From NCBI GenBank assembly GCA_022841745.1, contig JALHQW010000022.1, positions 1-64,000 of the forward strand: a DNA stretch of 64,000 nucleotides, written 5' to 3'. The notes below the pieces were generated by a model that did no database searches, was not told the DNA's origin, and was given only the letters and a program-made list of their open reading frames with translations. A program made the translations under genes and the position numbers. Shown here one piece after another: positions 9,201 through 16,236 of this stretch. Numbering within the stretch: the stretch's first letter is position 1; each line of letters starts with the position of its first letter. Source of the stretch: Saprospiraceae bacterium. Its GTDB lineage: Bacteria > Bacteroidota > Bacteroidia > Chitinophagales > Saprospiraceae.

Positions 9201-12200
9201 TTGCCCCGGCATAAATGTCCTTGACCAGCACTGTCCCGGCGGCAGTGCCGTCGCTCTTCCATAGTTCAGAGCCATTCGTGCCGTCATCGGCACGGAAGAA
9301 CAGCGTACCATTTACGTTGGTGAGGTTGTCGGGGTATGAACTCGAGGGCGAAATGTCCTTGACCATGACCGTCCCGTTGTCGGTGCCATCGCTCTTCCAC
9401 AGTTCTGCCCCGTTAATACCGTCATTGACCTGGAAGAACAGCGTGCCGTTCACATTGGTGAGATTGGTAGGAGTGGAATTCAAAATGACATGAATATTCT
9501 TGACCATGACCGTACCGACGGCGGTGCCGTCGCTCTTGGATAGTTCTGTGCCATTCGTACCATCAGTGGCATTGAAGAATAGCGTGCCGTTCACGTTGGT
9601 GAGCCAGTTGAGGCTTGAACTGCCTGACCCTGGTCTTATGTCCTTGACCATGACCGTCCCAGCGGCGGTGCCGTCGCTCTTCCATAGTTCCCAGCCATTT
9701 GTGCCGTCGTCGGCTTGGAAGAACAGTGTGCCGTTCACATTCGTGAGGTTGGTGGGGAAAGAACTCCCGCCATAAATGTCCTTGACCATGAACGTCCCGG
9801 CGGTGGTGCCGTCGCTTTTCCACAGTTCATTACCATTGGGTCCGTCATTGGCCTGAAAGAACAATATGCCATTCACGTTGATGAGATAACTAGGGTATGA
9901 ACTGCCTGCTCCTGCATTAATATCCTTGACCAGTACCGTCCCGGTGGTGGTGCCGTCGCTCTTCCATAGTTCATACCCATTTGGGCCGTCAACGGCGCTG
10001 AAGAACAACGTGCCGTTCACGTTAGTAAGGTGGTTGGGGGATGAACTACTCCCAACATAAATATCCTTGACCAGCACCGTCCCGGCGGCGGTGCCGTCGC
10101 TCTTCCAGAGTTCATAACCATTCGTCCCGTCATCGGCAGTAAAGAACAGCGTGCCGTTCACGTTGGTGAGGTTGTTGGGGGATGAACTGTTTGCCCCGGC
10201 CCAAATATCCTTGACCAGCATCGTCCCGGCGGCGGTACCGTCGCTCTTCCACAGTTCATAGCCATACGTGCCGTCATTGGCACGGAAGAACAGCGTACCA
10301 TTCACGTTAGTTAGGTTGGTGAGGGATGAACTGTTTGCCCCTGCACGAATGTCCTTGACCAGCACCGTCCCGGCGGCAGTGCCGTCGCTCTTCCAAAGTT
10401 CTGTGCCAGTCGTGCCGTCACTGGCACTAAAAAACAACGTACCGTTCACGTCGGTGAGGTAGTTGGGGGATGAACTGTTGTATTGACCGGTATAAATATC
10501 CTTGACCATCAACGTTCCGGCGGTGGTGCCGTCGCTTTTCCACAGTTCATAGCCATACGTGCCGTCATCAACGGCACTGAAAAACAGTGTACCATTCACG
10601 TTCGTGAGGTTACCTAGGGCGGAACCGGATGACCCGGCGAAAATGTCCTTGACCAGTACCGTCCCGGCGGCGGTGCCGTCGCTCTTCCATAGTTCATGGC
10701 CATTCGTGCCGTCATCGGCACTGAAGAACAGTGTACCGTTTACGTCTGTCAAATTCTGCGGGTTCAGCCCCGCCGAATAATCGTACAGGGCGATGTCCTT
10801 CACCATTTCGGTTACTTCGCCCTTCACATTGGGGTCGTTGTCGTCGCAGTCGTCGCTGTTGGTCACATAGTTGGGCGGTGCGGTGCAGGTATAGGTATAT
10901 ACAGCGGGGTTTCCGAAGCCGTCGCCATCAGCATCGGCGAAGTAGGTGGCGTAGAGACCCTCATCCACCTCGCCGTCGCAGTCGTCGTCGAGGCCATTGC
11001 AGACCTCCGTTGCGGCGGGGTTGATGGCGATGTTGCCGTCGTTGCAGTCGTCGGTACCTGTGCTGCCGGGTGCAAGTTCGGTGAGCACGAAGCCGTTGGT
11101 GGGCCGCAGGCATTGCACCACGGAGGAGCTGCCGTAGTCGTCGCCGTCGGCGTCAATGTACCAGGTCTGGTTGGGGTGTTCGAGCGGGTCGGCGTCATCG
11201 CAGTCGTCGGTACCCGTGCTGCCGGGGGCGAGTTCGGAGAGCACGAAGCCGTTGGTGGGCCGCAGGCACTGCACAATGGAGGAAGCGCCGTAGTCGTCGG
11301 CATCGGCGTCAATGTACCAGGTCTGGCCGGGGTGTTCCAGCGGGTCGGTGTCGTTGCAGTCGTCGGTACCCGTGCTGCCGGGGGCGAGTTCGGAGAGCAC
11401 GAAGCCGTTGGCGGGCCGCAGGCATTGCACGATGGAGGAAGCGCCGTAGTCGTCGGCGTCGGCGTCAATGTACCAGGTCTGGTTGGGGTGTTCGAGCGGG
11501 TCGGCGTCGTCGCAGTCGTCGGTACCCGTGCTGCCGGGGGCGAGTTCGGAGAGCACAAAGCCGTTGGCGGGCCGCAGGCACTGCACGGTGGAGGAGGCAC
11601 CGTAGTCGTCTCCGTCGGCGTCCACGTACCAGGTCTGGTTGGGGTGTTCCAGCGGGTCGGCGTCGTCGCAGTCGTCGGTACCCGTGCTGCCGGGGGCGAG
11701 TTCGGAGAGCACGAAGCCGTTGGTGGGCCGCAGGCACTGCACGGTGGAGGAGGCACCGTAGTCGTCTCCGTCGGCGTCCACGTACCAGGTCTGGTTGGGG
11801 TGTTCGAGCGGGTCGGCGTCGTCGCAGTCGTCGGTGCCCGTGCTGCCGGGAGCGAGTTCGGAGAGCACGAAGCCGTTGGTGGGCCGCAGGCACTGCACCA
11901 GGGAGGAGGCGCCGTAGTCGTCGCCATCGGCGTCAATGTACCAGGTCTGGCCGGGGTGTTCCAGCGGGTCGGTGTCGTCGCAGTCGGTGTTGTTGGCTAC
12001 ATAAGCGGCCGGTTGGATGCAGGCTGGTATCCCGCCAACCGGGTTGCCAAATCCATCGTTGTCGGTATCGGGATAATAGGTGGAAACACCTGAATATTTC
12101 AGTATCAACCCGCTTGCGCCGGACACCCAGACATTGTTCGCATCCGAGCCACTAACATCGTTCAGTGCACTGGAAGTGCCGGAGGTTTGGGTGTGCCATA

Positions 12201-15186
12201 CGGTACCGTTGTATTTCTTGATGGTGCCGCTCCCGCCCACTGCCCAGATATTGTTTCCATCCACACCCCATAGCCCAGAGAAATATTCGGAGGTACCGGA
12301 AGTCTGCGCTGCCCACGAGCTGCCGTTCCATTTGAAAATGTTGCCGCCGCTGCCCACTGTCCAGATGTTGTTGGCATCCACCCCCCAGATGGAGGCGAGG
12401 TAGGTCACGGAAAGCGGCGTTTGCGAACTCCACGACGAGCCATCCCATTTGTGGATGATGCCATTGTGTCCCACCGCCCAGGCGTTATTGGCGGAAGTGC
12501 CCCAAACATCGTAAATATTGTTGCTGTTGGGTGAGCTTTGGGTCGTCCACGACGAGCCGTCCCACATCCGTATGACCCCAGCTTCGCCAACCGCCCAGAC
12601 GTGGGTAGCGTCTATGCCCCACACATCGTAGAACCAGTTGGAGGTGCCGGAAGTCTGGCCGCTCCAGGTGGTGCCGTCCCAATGCCGGATGGTGCCGTTT
12701 TCGCCAACCGCCCAGACGTTGGTGGCACTGAGCCCCCATACTCCTGAAAGGGTGTTGCTTGTGCCGGAGGTCTGTGTGCTCCAGATACTGCCGTTCCAGT
12801 ACAAAATAGTACCGGCCTCACCCACGGCCCAGGCGTTGTTGGCATCGGCTACGTAGAGCGTACTAAGTCCCTGCGAGGTGTTAGACGTCTGCACTGCCCA
12901 GGTGTTGGGGGCTTCTTCGTCAATGATGCCGTCGCAGTCATCGTCGAGGCCATTGCAGGCTTCAGTGGTGCCGGGGTTGATGGCGCTGTTGCCGTCGTTG
13001 CAATCGTCGGTTCCCGTACTGCCAGGGGCGAGTTCGGAGAGCACGAAACCGTTAGCGGGCCGCAGGCATTGCACTACGGAGGAGACGCCATAATCGTCAG
13101 CGTCGGCGTCAATGTACCAGGTCTGGTTGGGGTGTTCGAGCGGGTCGGCATCATCGCAATCGTCGGTACCCGTGCTGCCGGGAGCGAGTTCGGAAAGCAC
13201 GAAGCCATTGGTGGGCCGCAGGCACTGTACCACGGAGGAGGCGCCGTAGTCGTCGGCATCGGCGTCAATGTACCAGGTCTGGTTGGGGTGTTCGAGCGGG
13301 TCGGCGTCATCGCAGTCGTCGGTACCCGTGCTGCCGGGGGCGAGTTCGGAGAGCACGAAGCCGTTGGCGGGCCGCAGGCATTGCACCACGGAGGAGGCGC
13401 CGTAGTCGTCGCCGTCGGCGTCAATGTACCAGGTCTGGCCGGGGTGTTCCAGCGGGTCGGCGTCGTCGCAGTCGTCGGTACCGCTGCTGCCAGGGGCGAG
13501 TTCGGAGAGCACGAAACCATTGGTGGGCCGCAAGCACTGCACCACGGAGGAAGCGCCGTAGTCGTCGCCGTCGGCGTCAATATACCAGGTCTGGTTGGGG
13601 TGCTCCAGCGGGTCTGCGTCGTCGCAGTCGTCAGTACCCGTGCTGCCGGGGGCCAGTTCGGAGAGCACGAAACCGTTGGAGGGCCGCAGGCACTGCACGA
13701 TGGAAGAAGCGCCGTAGTCGTCGGCGTCGGCGTCAATGTACCAGGTCTGGTTGGGGTGTTCCAGCGGGTCGGCGTCGTCGCAGTCGTCGGTACCCGTGCT
13801 GCCGGGTGCGAGTTCGGAGAGCACGAAACCATTGGTGGGCCGCAGGCATTGCACCACGGAGGAAGCGCCATAGTCGTCGGCGTCGGCGTCAATATACCAG
13901 TTCTGGTTGGGGTGCTCCAGCGGGTCGGCGTCATCGCAGTCGTCGGTACCCGTGCTGCCGGGTGCGAGTTCGGAGAGCACGAAGCCATTCGTGGGCCGCA
14001 GGCACTGTACCACGGAGGAAGCGCCGTAGTCGTCGCCGTCGGCGTCAATGTACCAGGTCTGGTTGGGGTGTTCGAGCGGGTCGGTGTCGTCGCAGTCGTC
14101 GGTACCTGTGCTGCCGGGGGCGAGTTCGGAGAGCACGAAGCCGTTGGTGGGCCGCAGGCACTGCACGATGGAAGAAGCACCGTAGTCGTCGGCGTCGGCG
14201 TCTATGTACCAGGTCTGGTTGGGGTGCTCGAGGGGGTCGGCGTCGTCGCAGTCACTGCCGCCCAGCAGGCCAGTGGTTTTGTAGCCAGCGCCGGGGGAAG
14301 TACATTGGGTGACGCCGGTACCAGTGTAGTAATCGTCATCGTCGGCATCGAGGTACCAGATGACAGGGGAGAGCCACCCGGTTTCGGCAATGGCAAACAT
14401 GGAAAGGGTGTTGACCCCGGTTTTTTCAAACCAATTTTCGGTGGTATTGCGGGTATTGAAACCTTCGAGTGCCCAGGTAGTACCGCCGTCGTCGCTTCGG
14501 TAGAGGGTCAGGTTGGACTCGACAAGGCCGTTCAATTCAGCTTCGAAATAGTAAAAGCGCACCGTGGCGTTCAGCCCGGTGTTGTTCGCAGGCTGTACCA
14601 CATAGTATCGCTCGATGCTTTCGAAACAAGTCACCGTGATGGGCTGGTGCCCCCGCCGGATGAGGGTGGAGCCGAGGTCGGCCGCCGAGGTGATGACGAC
14701 GCCGAGGTTGCCGGGGTTCGCCTGACTGGGGGCGTTGAGGGTCGTGGTCAATTGCACCTCGCCGTTGGAGGAGGTTAAAATCCGCTTGCTCTCGCCTTCG
14801 GACAGCAGGATGCCGCCGGGCTGCCCCAGCACGATGTCGTTTCCGTTCAGGTCGAGGTTGCCCGCCGTGAAGCTAAGGTCGCCGTTTACGGTGATGTCTT
14901 TTTGCAGGGAAATCGCCCCGGCGCTTCGGTTGACTATGAGGCCGCTGAAGGCATCGGCGGATGAGCCAGCCACCTCGCAGCCAGCCGCCTGTGTGCCCGT
15001 AAACGCTACCGTGCTGCCACCCGGCGTGAAGGTACCGCTGTTGTTCCAGTGGGCGTTTTTCAGTACGATGCGGGCGCTGCCGCTGGCCTTGACGTAGGCA
15101 CCGGCGGTGGTCTTGAAGCTGCCCTGCGCCTGAATGCCAAGTACCGACAAACAGCAGAGTCCGATTGGGAGTATCCATTTTTTCAT
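6214..15186 (-). CDS. Giant secreted multi-repeat protein (MopE-like, beta-propeller and ELWxxDGT repeats)
   Basis: 2,990 residues. A signal peptide (about 1-20, MKKWILPIGLCCLSVLGIQAQ) precedes a 290-residue beta-rich N-terminal domain. Then come eight 52-residue repeats (DCDDADPLEHPNQTWYIDAD type, acidic and probably Ca2+/metal-binding, like MopE repeats), seven about 41-residue blades (NNIWAVGGSGTI type) that should close a seven-bladed propeller, six more 52-residue repeats, and about 27 copies of the ELWKSDGT repeat. The C-terminus ends with two acidic loops (NVDGNVKYNGGSNDRV and NMDGNVKYNGGSNDRV), dockerin- or EF-like, and the tail YILMQQLP; there is no canonical T9SS sorting domain. It is likely a surface adhesin or matrix protein. 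Despite thousands of bases of near-identical repeats the frame is intact. The collar-domain gene 42 bp upstream may be co-transcribed. Exact function is unknown. Confidence 0.9.
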   Translation of the reverse strand: MKKWILPIGLCCLSVLGIQAQGSFKTTAGAYVKASGSARIVLKNAHWNNSGTFTPGGSTVAFTGTQAAGCEVAGSSADAFSGLIVNRSAGAISLQKDITVNGDLSFTAGNLDLNGNDIVLGQPGGILLSEGESKRILTSSNGEVQLTTTLNAPSQANPGNLGVVITSAADLGSTLIRRGHQPITVTCFESIERYYVVQPANNTGLNATVRFYYFEAELNGLVESNLTLYRSDDGGTTWALEGFNTRNTTENWFEKTGVNTLSMFAIAETGWLSPVIWYLDADDDDYYTGTGVTQCTSPGAGYKTTGLLGGSDCDDADPLEHPNQTWYIDADADDYGASSIVQCLRPTNGFVLSELAPGSTGTDDCDDTDPLEHPNQTWYIDADGDDYGASSVVQCLRPTNGFVLSELAPGSTGTDDCDDADPLEHPNQNWYIDADADDYGASSVVQCLRPTNGFVLSELAPGSTGTDDCDDADPLEHPNQTWYIDADADDYGASSIVQCLRPSNGFVLSELAPGSTGTDDCDDADPLEHPNQTWYIDADGDDYGASSVVQCLRPTNGFVLSELAPGSSGTDDCDDADPLEHPGQTWYIDADGDDYGASSVVQCLRPANGFVLSELAPGSTGTDDCDDADPLEHPNQTWYIDADADDYGASSVVQCLRPTNGFVLSELAPGSTGTDDCDDADPLEHPNQTWYIDADADDYGVSSVVQCLRPANGFVLSELAPGSTGTDDCNDGNSAINPGTTEACNGLDDDCDGIIDEEAPNTWAVQTSNTSQGLSTLYVADANNAWAVGEAGTILYWNGSIWSTQTSGTSNTLSGVWGLSATNVWAVGENGTIRHWDGTTWSGQTSGTSNWFYDVWGIDATHVWAVGEAGVIRMWDGSSWTTQSSPNSNNIYDVWGTSANNAWAVGHNGIIHKWDGSSWSSQTPLSVTYLASIWGVDANNIWTVGSGGNIFKWNGSSWAAQTSGTSEYFSGLWGVDGNNIWAVGGSGTIKKYNGTVWHTQTSGTSSALNDVSGSDANNVWVSGASGLILKYSGVSTYYPDTDNDGFGNPVGGIPACIQPAAYVANNTDCDDTDPLEHPGQTWYIDADGDDYGASSLVQCLRPTNGFVLSELAPGSTGTDDCDDADPLEHPNQTWYVDADGDDYGASSTVQCLRPTNGFVLSELAPGSTGTDDCDDADPLEHPNQTWYVDADGDDYGASSTVQCLRPANGFVLSELAPGSTGTDDCDDADPLEHPNQTWYIDADADDYGASSIVQCLRPANGFVLSELAPGSTGTDDCNDTDPLEHPGQTWYIDADADDYGASSIVQCLRPTNGFVLSELAPGSTGTDDCDDADPLEHPNQTWYIDADGDDYGSSSVVQCLRPTNGFVLTELAPGSTGTDDCNDGNIAINPAATEVCNGLDDDCDGEVDEGLYATYFADADGDGFGNPAVYTYTCTAPPNYVTNSDDCDDNDPNVKGEVTEMVKDIALYDYSAGLNPQNLTDVNGTLFFSADDGTNGHELWKSDGTAAGTVLVKDIFAGSSGSALGNLTNVNGTLFFSAVDDGTYGYELWKSDGTTAGTLMVKDIYTGQYNSSSPNYLTDVNGTLFFSASDGTTGTELWKSDGTAAGTVLVKDIRAGANSSSLTNLTNVNGTLFFRANDGTYGYELWKSDGTAAGTMLVKDIWAGANSSSPNNLTNVNGTLFFTADDGTNGYELWKSDGTAAGTVLVKDIYVGSSSSPNHLTNVNGTLFFSAVDGPNGYELWKSDGTTTGTVLVKDINAGAGSSYPSYLINVNGILFFQANDGPNGNELWKSDGTTAGTFMVKDIYGGSSFPTNLTNVNGTLFFQADDGTNGWELWKSDGTAAGTVMVKDIRPGSGSSSLNWLTNVNGTLFFNATDGTNGTELSKSDGTAVGTVMVKNIHVILNSTPTNLTNVNGTLFFQVNDGINGAELWKSDGTDNGTVMVKDISPSSSYPDNLTNVNGTLFFRADDGTNGSELWKSDGTAAGTVLVKDIYAGANGSSPQNLTNVNGTLFFIANVGTYGYELWKSDGTTVGTVLVKDIFAGSSSSNPANLTNVNGTLFFRANDGTNGQELWKSDGTAAGTVLVKDIYAGANSSGPDYLTNVNGTLFFRANDGTNGTELWKSDGTAAGTVLVKDIMPGGEHSYPNYLTNVNGTLFFTAYDGTNGVELWKSDGTTTGTVLVKDINAGSNHSQTNYLTNVNGTLFFSANDGTNGQELWKSDGTAAGTVLVKDIVAGSSSSGPDYLTNVNGTLFFRANDGTNGTELWKSDGTAAGTVLVKDIYAESSGSFPQLLTNVNGTLFFSANDGTNGQELWKSDGTAAGTVMVKDINVNTPASSPAYLTDVNGTLFFSANDGTNGTELWKSDGTLAGTVLVKDIYAGAGSSSPASLTNVNGTLFFTATDGTNGIELWKSDGTAAGTVLVKDIYTGASSSNASGLTNINGTLFFTATDGTNGQELWKSDGTAAGTVLVKDIYAGSSSSSPAFLTNVNGTLFFQANDGPNGIELWKSDGTPAGTVMVKDILLWSGGSNPFFLTNVNGTLFFIANDGTNGFEPWKSDGTAAGTVLVKDIYVGASSSYPEYLTNVNGTLFFTANELTNGRELWKSDGTAAGTVLVKDIAGSSSPQLLTNVNGKVFFQANDGTNGYELWKSDGTAAGTVLVKDIYAGANGSSPNNLTNVNGTLFLGATDGTNGQELWKSDGTAAGTVMVKNIFAGSSSSFPNYLTNVNGTLFFSANDGIHGSELWKAAPCQLRCSPKAFLQGPYSGGTMNDALRSGNLLPIAEPYTTLGFTHVGGGGSERASASVFNVTGSNAIVDWVFLQLRDKNNSATVLATRSALLQRDGDIVELDGVSPVLFKGITSDNFYVSVRHRNHLGAMGASTFSLSTSATAIDFTSIPTYGTNAQKNLGSGVMGLWSGNANVDGNVKYNGGSNDRVKILTKVGFATPNNIVSGYHTEDVNMDGNVKYNGGSNDRVVVLLNVGIATPNYILMQQLP
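6957..10770 (-). repeat. ELWxxDGT repeat tract (about 27 copies) inside the giant gene
   Basis: Tandem units of roughly 135-150 bp encode LTNVNGTLFFxANDGTNG, xELWKSDGTAAGTVLVKDI and a short variable linker such as YAGANSSSP. I count 26 full copies and one partial copy (HGSELWKAAPC) at the 3' end. The ELWKSDGT core is nearly invariant (exceptions include ELSKSDGT and EPWKSDGT), while the linker varies in length and sequence. High DNA identity between units makes the tract prone to recombination and assembly collapse. Confidence 0.9.
11049..11985 (-). repeat. Second MopE-like 52-residue repeat block (6 copies)
   Basis: Six tandem 156-bp units encode DCDDADPLEHPNQTWYIDAD, then GDDYGASSxVQCLRPTNGF and VLSELAPGSTGTD. 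The block ends with a different terminal module (DCNDGNIAINPAATEVCNG, LDDDCDGEVDEG). Each unit has one Cys in DCDD and one in VQC, so disulfides within or between units are possible. Variation between units is mostly A/G (DADADD or DADGDD), T/A (RPTN or RPAN) and N/G (HPNQ or HPGQ). Confidence 0.9.
12080..12900 (-). repeat. Seven-blade propeller repeats inside the giant gene
   Basis: Seven consecutive units of about 41 residues with the pattern W-G-x-DANNxWAVGxxGxIxxW-x-GSSW-xxQTSGTS. Seven copies with a shared GxI-x-x-W strand suggest one closed seven-bladed beta-propeller placed between the two MopE-like blocks. DNA identity between blades is much lower than in the flanking 156-bp repeats, so this block appears older or under different selection. 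Confidence 0.8.
13009..14254 (-). repeat. First MopE-like 52-residue repeat block (8 copies)
   Basis: Eight tandem 156-bp units of the same type as the block at 11049-11985, for example successive taccaggtctggttggggtg cores at 13115 and 13271. It ends in DCNDGNSAINPGTTEACNG and LDDDCDGIIDEE. The two blocks have nearly identical units, pointing to duplication or ongoing gene conversion on both sides of the propeller. Confidence 0.9.
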
Positions 15187-15228
15187 GGCCTGAAAATTTT
15201 TGGTTGGAGGTTTCCGGTTTGCCGCTTG

Positions 15229-16023
15229 TCAGTATTTGATGATGTATTGGACGTAGGCGTTTTTGGGGCGGGTTTCGGAAGAAACCCTGGGAGTGCCATT
15301 GCCGCCGTCCGAAATTGCCGAAGAGGCGTAGTTAGAACCTGGATTCTGTACTGAACCTGACCCGCAGGTTAACCCTCCTTCTCCCGCCTCGGAGGCCCTG
15401 GTAGTTAACACTATATTGTGGTGGTGCCCTTGAAAAGCATCCAATTGATAACTCCCTACATTATCCCCAGTCTGTCCGCCGACATGTAAATTGGTACGAG
15501 AACCTGCATCGGGGTCATTTCCTGCCCCATTGTCCCAACCCCTGGGAAAGCGGCCCCGCAGGTCGGGCAAGTTGAAATCAGGGGCACCATTGCCGCCCCA
15601 CGAGGTTCCTATTGCTGCAAACAAAGCGGGATAGGTGGCATTGCTGACCGAGCTGCCATTGCAGGCAAGGTAGCCAGCGGGCACGGTGGTTCCGCCATAA
15701 GCCATGATAGTCCCGACAGGTACTGCACTGCCCGTCCCTGCCGAGAGCTGCGCCCAGGCACTGTTGGTAAAGTAGAAATACGCCTCGATGTCTGTGTCGA
15801 AGACGAGCATGCCCTCGGTAGGATTGAGGGCGCCAAGGGTATTGCGCTGCGCCGTGGTCATGCGAGGGAAAAGCGCGCCCTTGGTGGTGGATTTTACGTC
15901 CAGCATGGCATTGGCATCGGGCGTGGAGTTGTCATCGTTGATGCCGACGTTTTGGGCTGGGAGGGAAAAGGCAAGCGCTATTGCAAGGCAAGCTAAGATT
16001 GTATTGAGGAATCGCCGATTCAT
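15229..16023 (-). CDS. Exported phage tail-collar-domain protein
   Basis: 264 residues. A signal peptide (about 1-23, LACLAIALAFSLPAQ) is followed by NVGINDDNSTPDANAMLDVKST and PRMTTAQRNTLGALNPTEGM, a motif often found in Bacteroidota surface proteins, and then a phage Tail Collar domain (about 100-200: VPVGTIMAYGGTTVPAGYL, ACNGSSVSNATYPALFAAIG, PDLRGRFPRGWDNG, GQTGDNVGSYQLDAFQGHHHN). The C-terminus TRPKNAYVQYIIKY is typical of collar proteins. With a signal peptide and no phage genes nearby, it is probably a cell-surface fibre-like protein. It lies 42 bp upstream of the giant repeat gene on the same strand and may share its transcript. Confidence 0.85.
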   Translation of the reverse strand: MNRRFLNTILACLAIALAFSLPAQNVGINDDNSTPDANAMLDVKSTTKGALFPRMTTAQRNTLGALNPTEGMLVFDTDIEAYFYFTNSAWAQLSAGTGSAVPVGTIMAYGGTTVPAGYLACNGSSVSNATYPALFAAIGTSWGGNGAPDFNLPDLRGRFPRGWDNGAGNDPDAGSRTNLHVGGQTGDNVGSYQLDAFQGHHHNIVLTTRASEAGEGGLTCGSGSVQNPGSNYASSAISDGGNGTPRVSSETRPKNAYVQYIIKY

Positions 16024-16084
16024 AGGATAATGGGTTTTATAGTTCTAAAAATGTGGATGATGGGTCAGGAGGTTGGTGGAACCC

Positions 16085-16117
16085 AGATTTCCGAAATCTT
16101 TGAGATTTCGGAAATCT
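16085..16117. repeat. Perfect 15-bp inverted repeat
   Basis: agatttccgaaatct (16085-16099) and its exact reverse complement (16103-16117) are separated by 3 bp. It lies upstream of the collar gene (start 16023) and downstream of the LytS-type kinase gene, and could act as a terminator for the kinase transcript, although no clear T-run follows. Confidence 0.6.
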
Positions 16118-16236
16118 TCCATCTAAAGTTCCAAACTTAGTCTGCCCCATTCTGGCCACACCTACCCAATGACTAATCCGCACACCCCACCGCGTGTTTG
16201 GTTATTTTGACTTATTAAATGGTAAAAAAGCCCCCC

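Noticed and set aside
10696-12093. 465-residue plus-strand ORF rich in Val/Gly/Ala opposite the giant gene
   Set aside because: It is an antisense shadow of the 156-bp MopE-type repeats; its own repeats mirror those of the minus-strand protein, which has a signal peptide and recognisable domains.
10863-14180. Other-frame minus-strand ORFs of low complexity (Thr/Pro-rich) in the repeat blocks
   Set aside because: Out-of-frame translations of the tandem repeats with extreme composition (TPTRPGTLTP-like).
6957-14254. Regularly spaced repeats that could suggest a CRISPR array
   Set aside because: Units are 135-156 bp, coding, in frame and without unique spacers; no cas genes are present.
13069-14778. 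569-residue plus-strand ORF opposite the first MopE-like block
   Set aside because: Same reason: repeat-driven open frame with no independent start context or domain.
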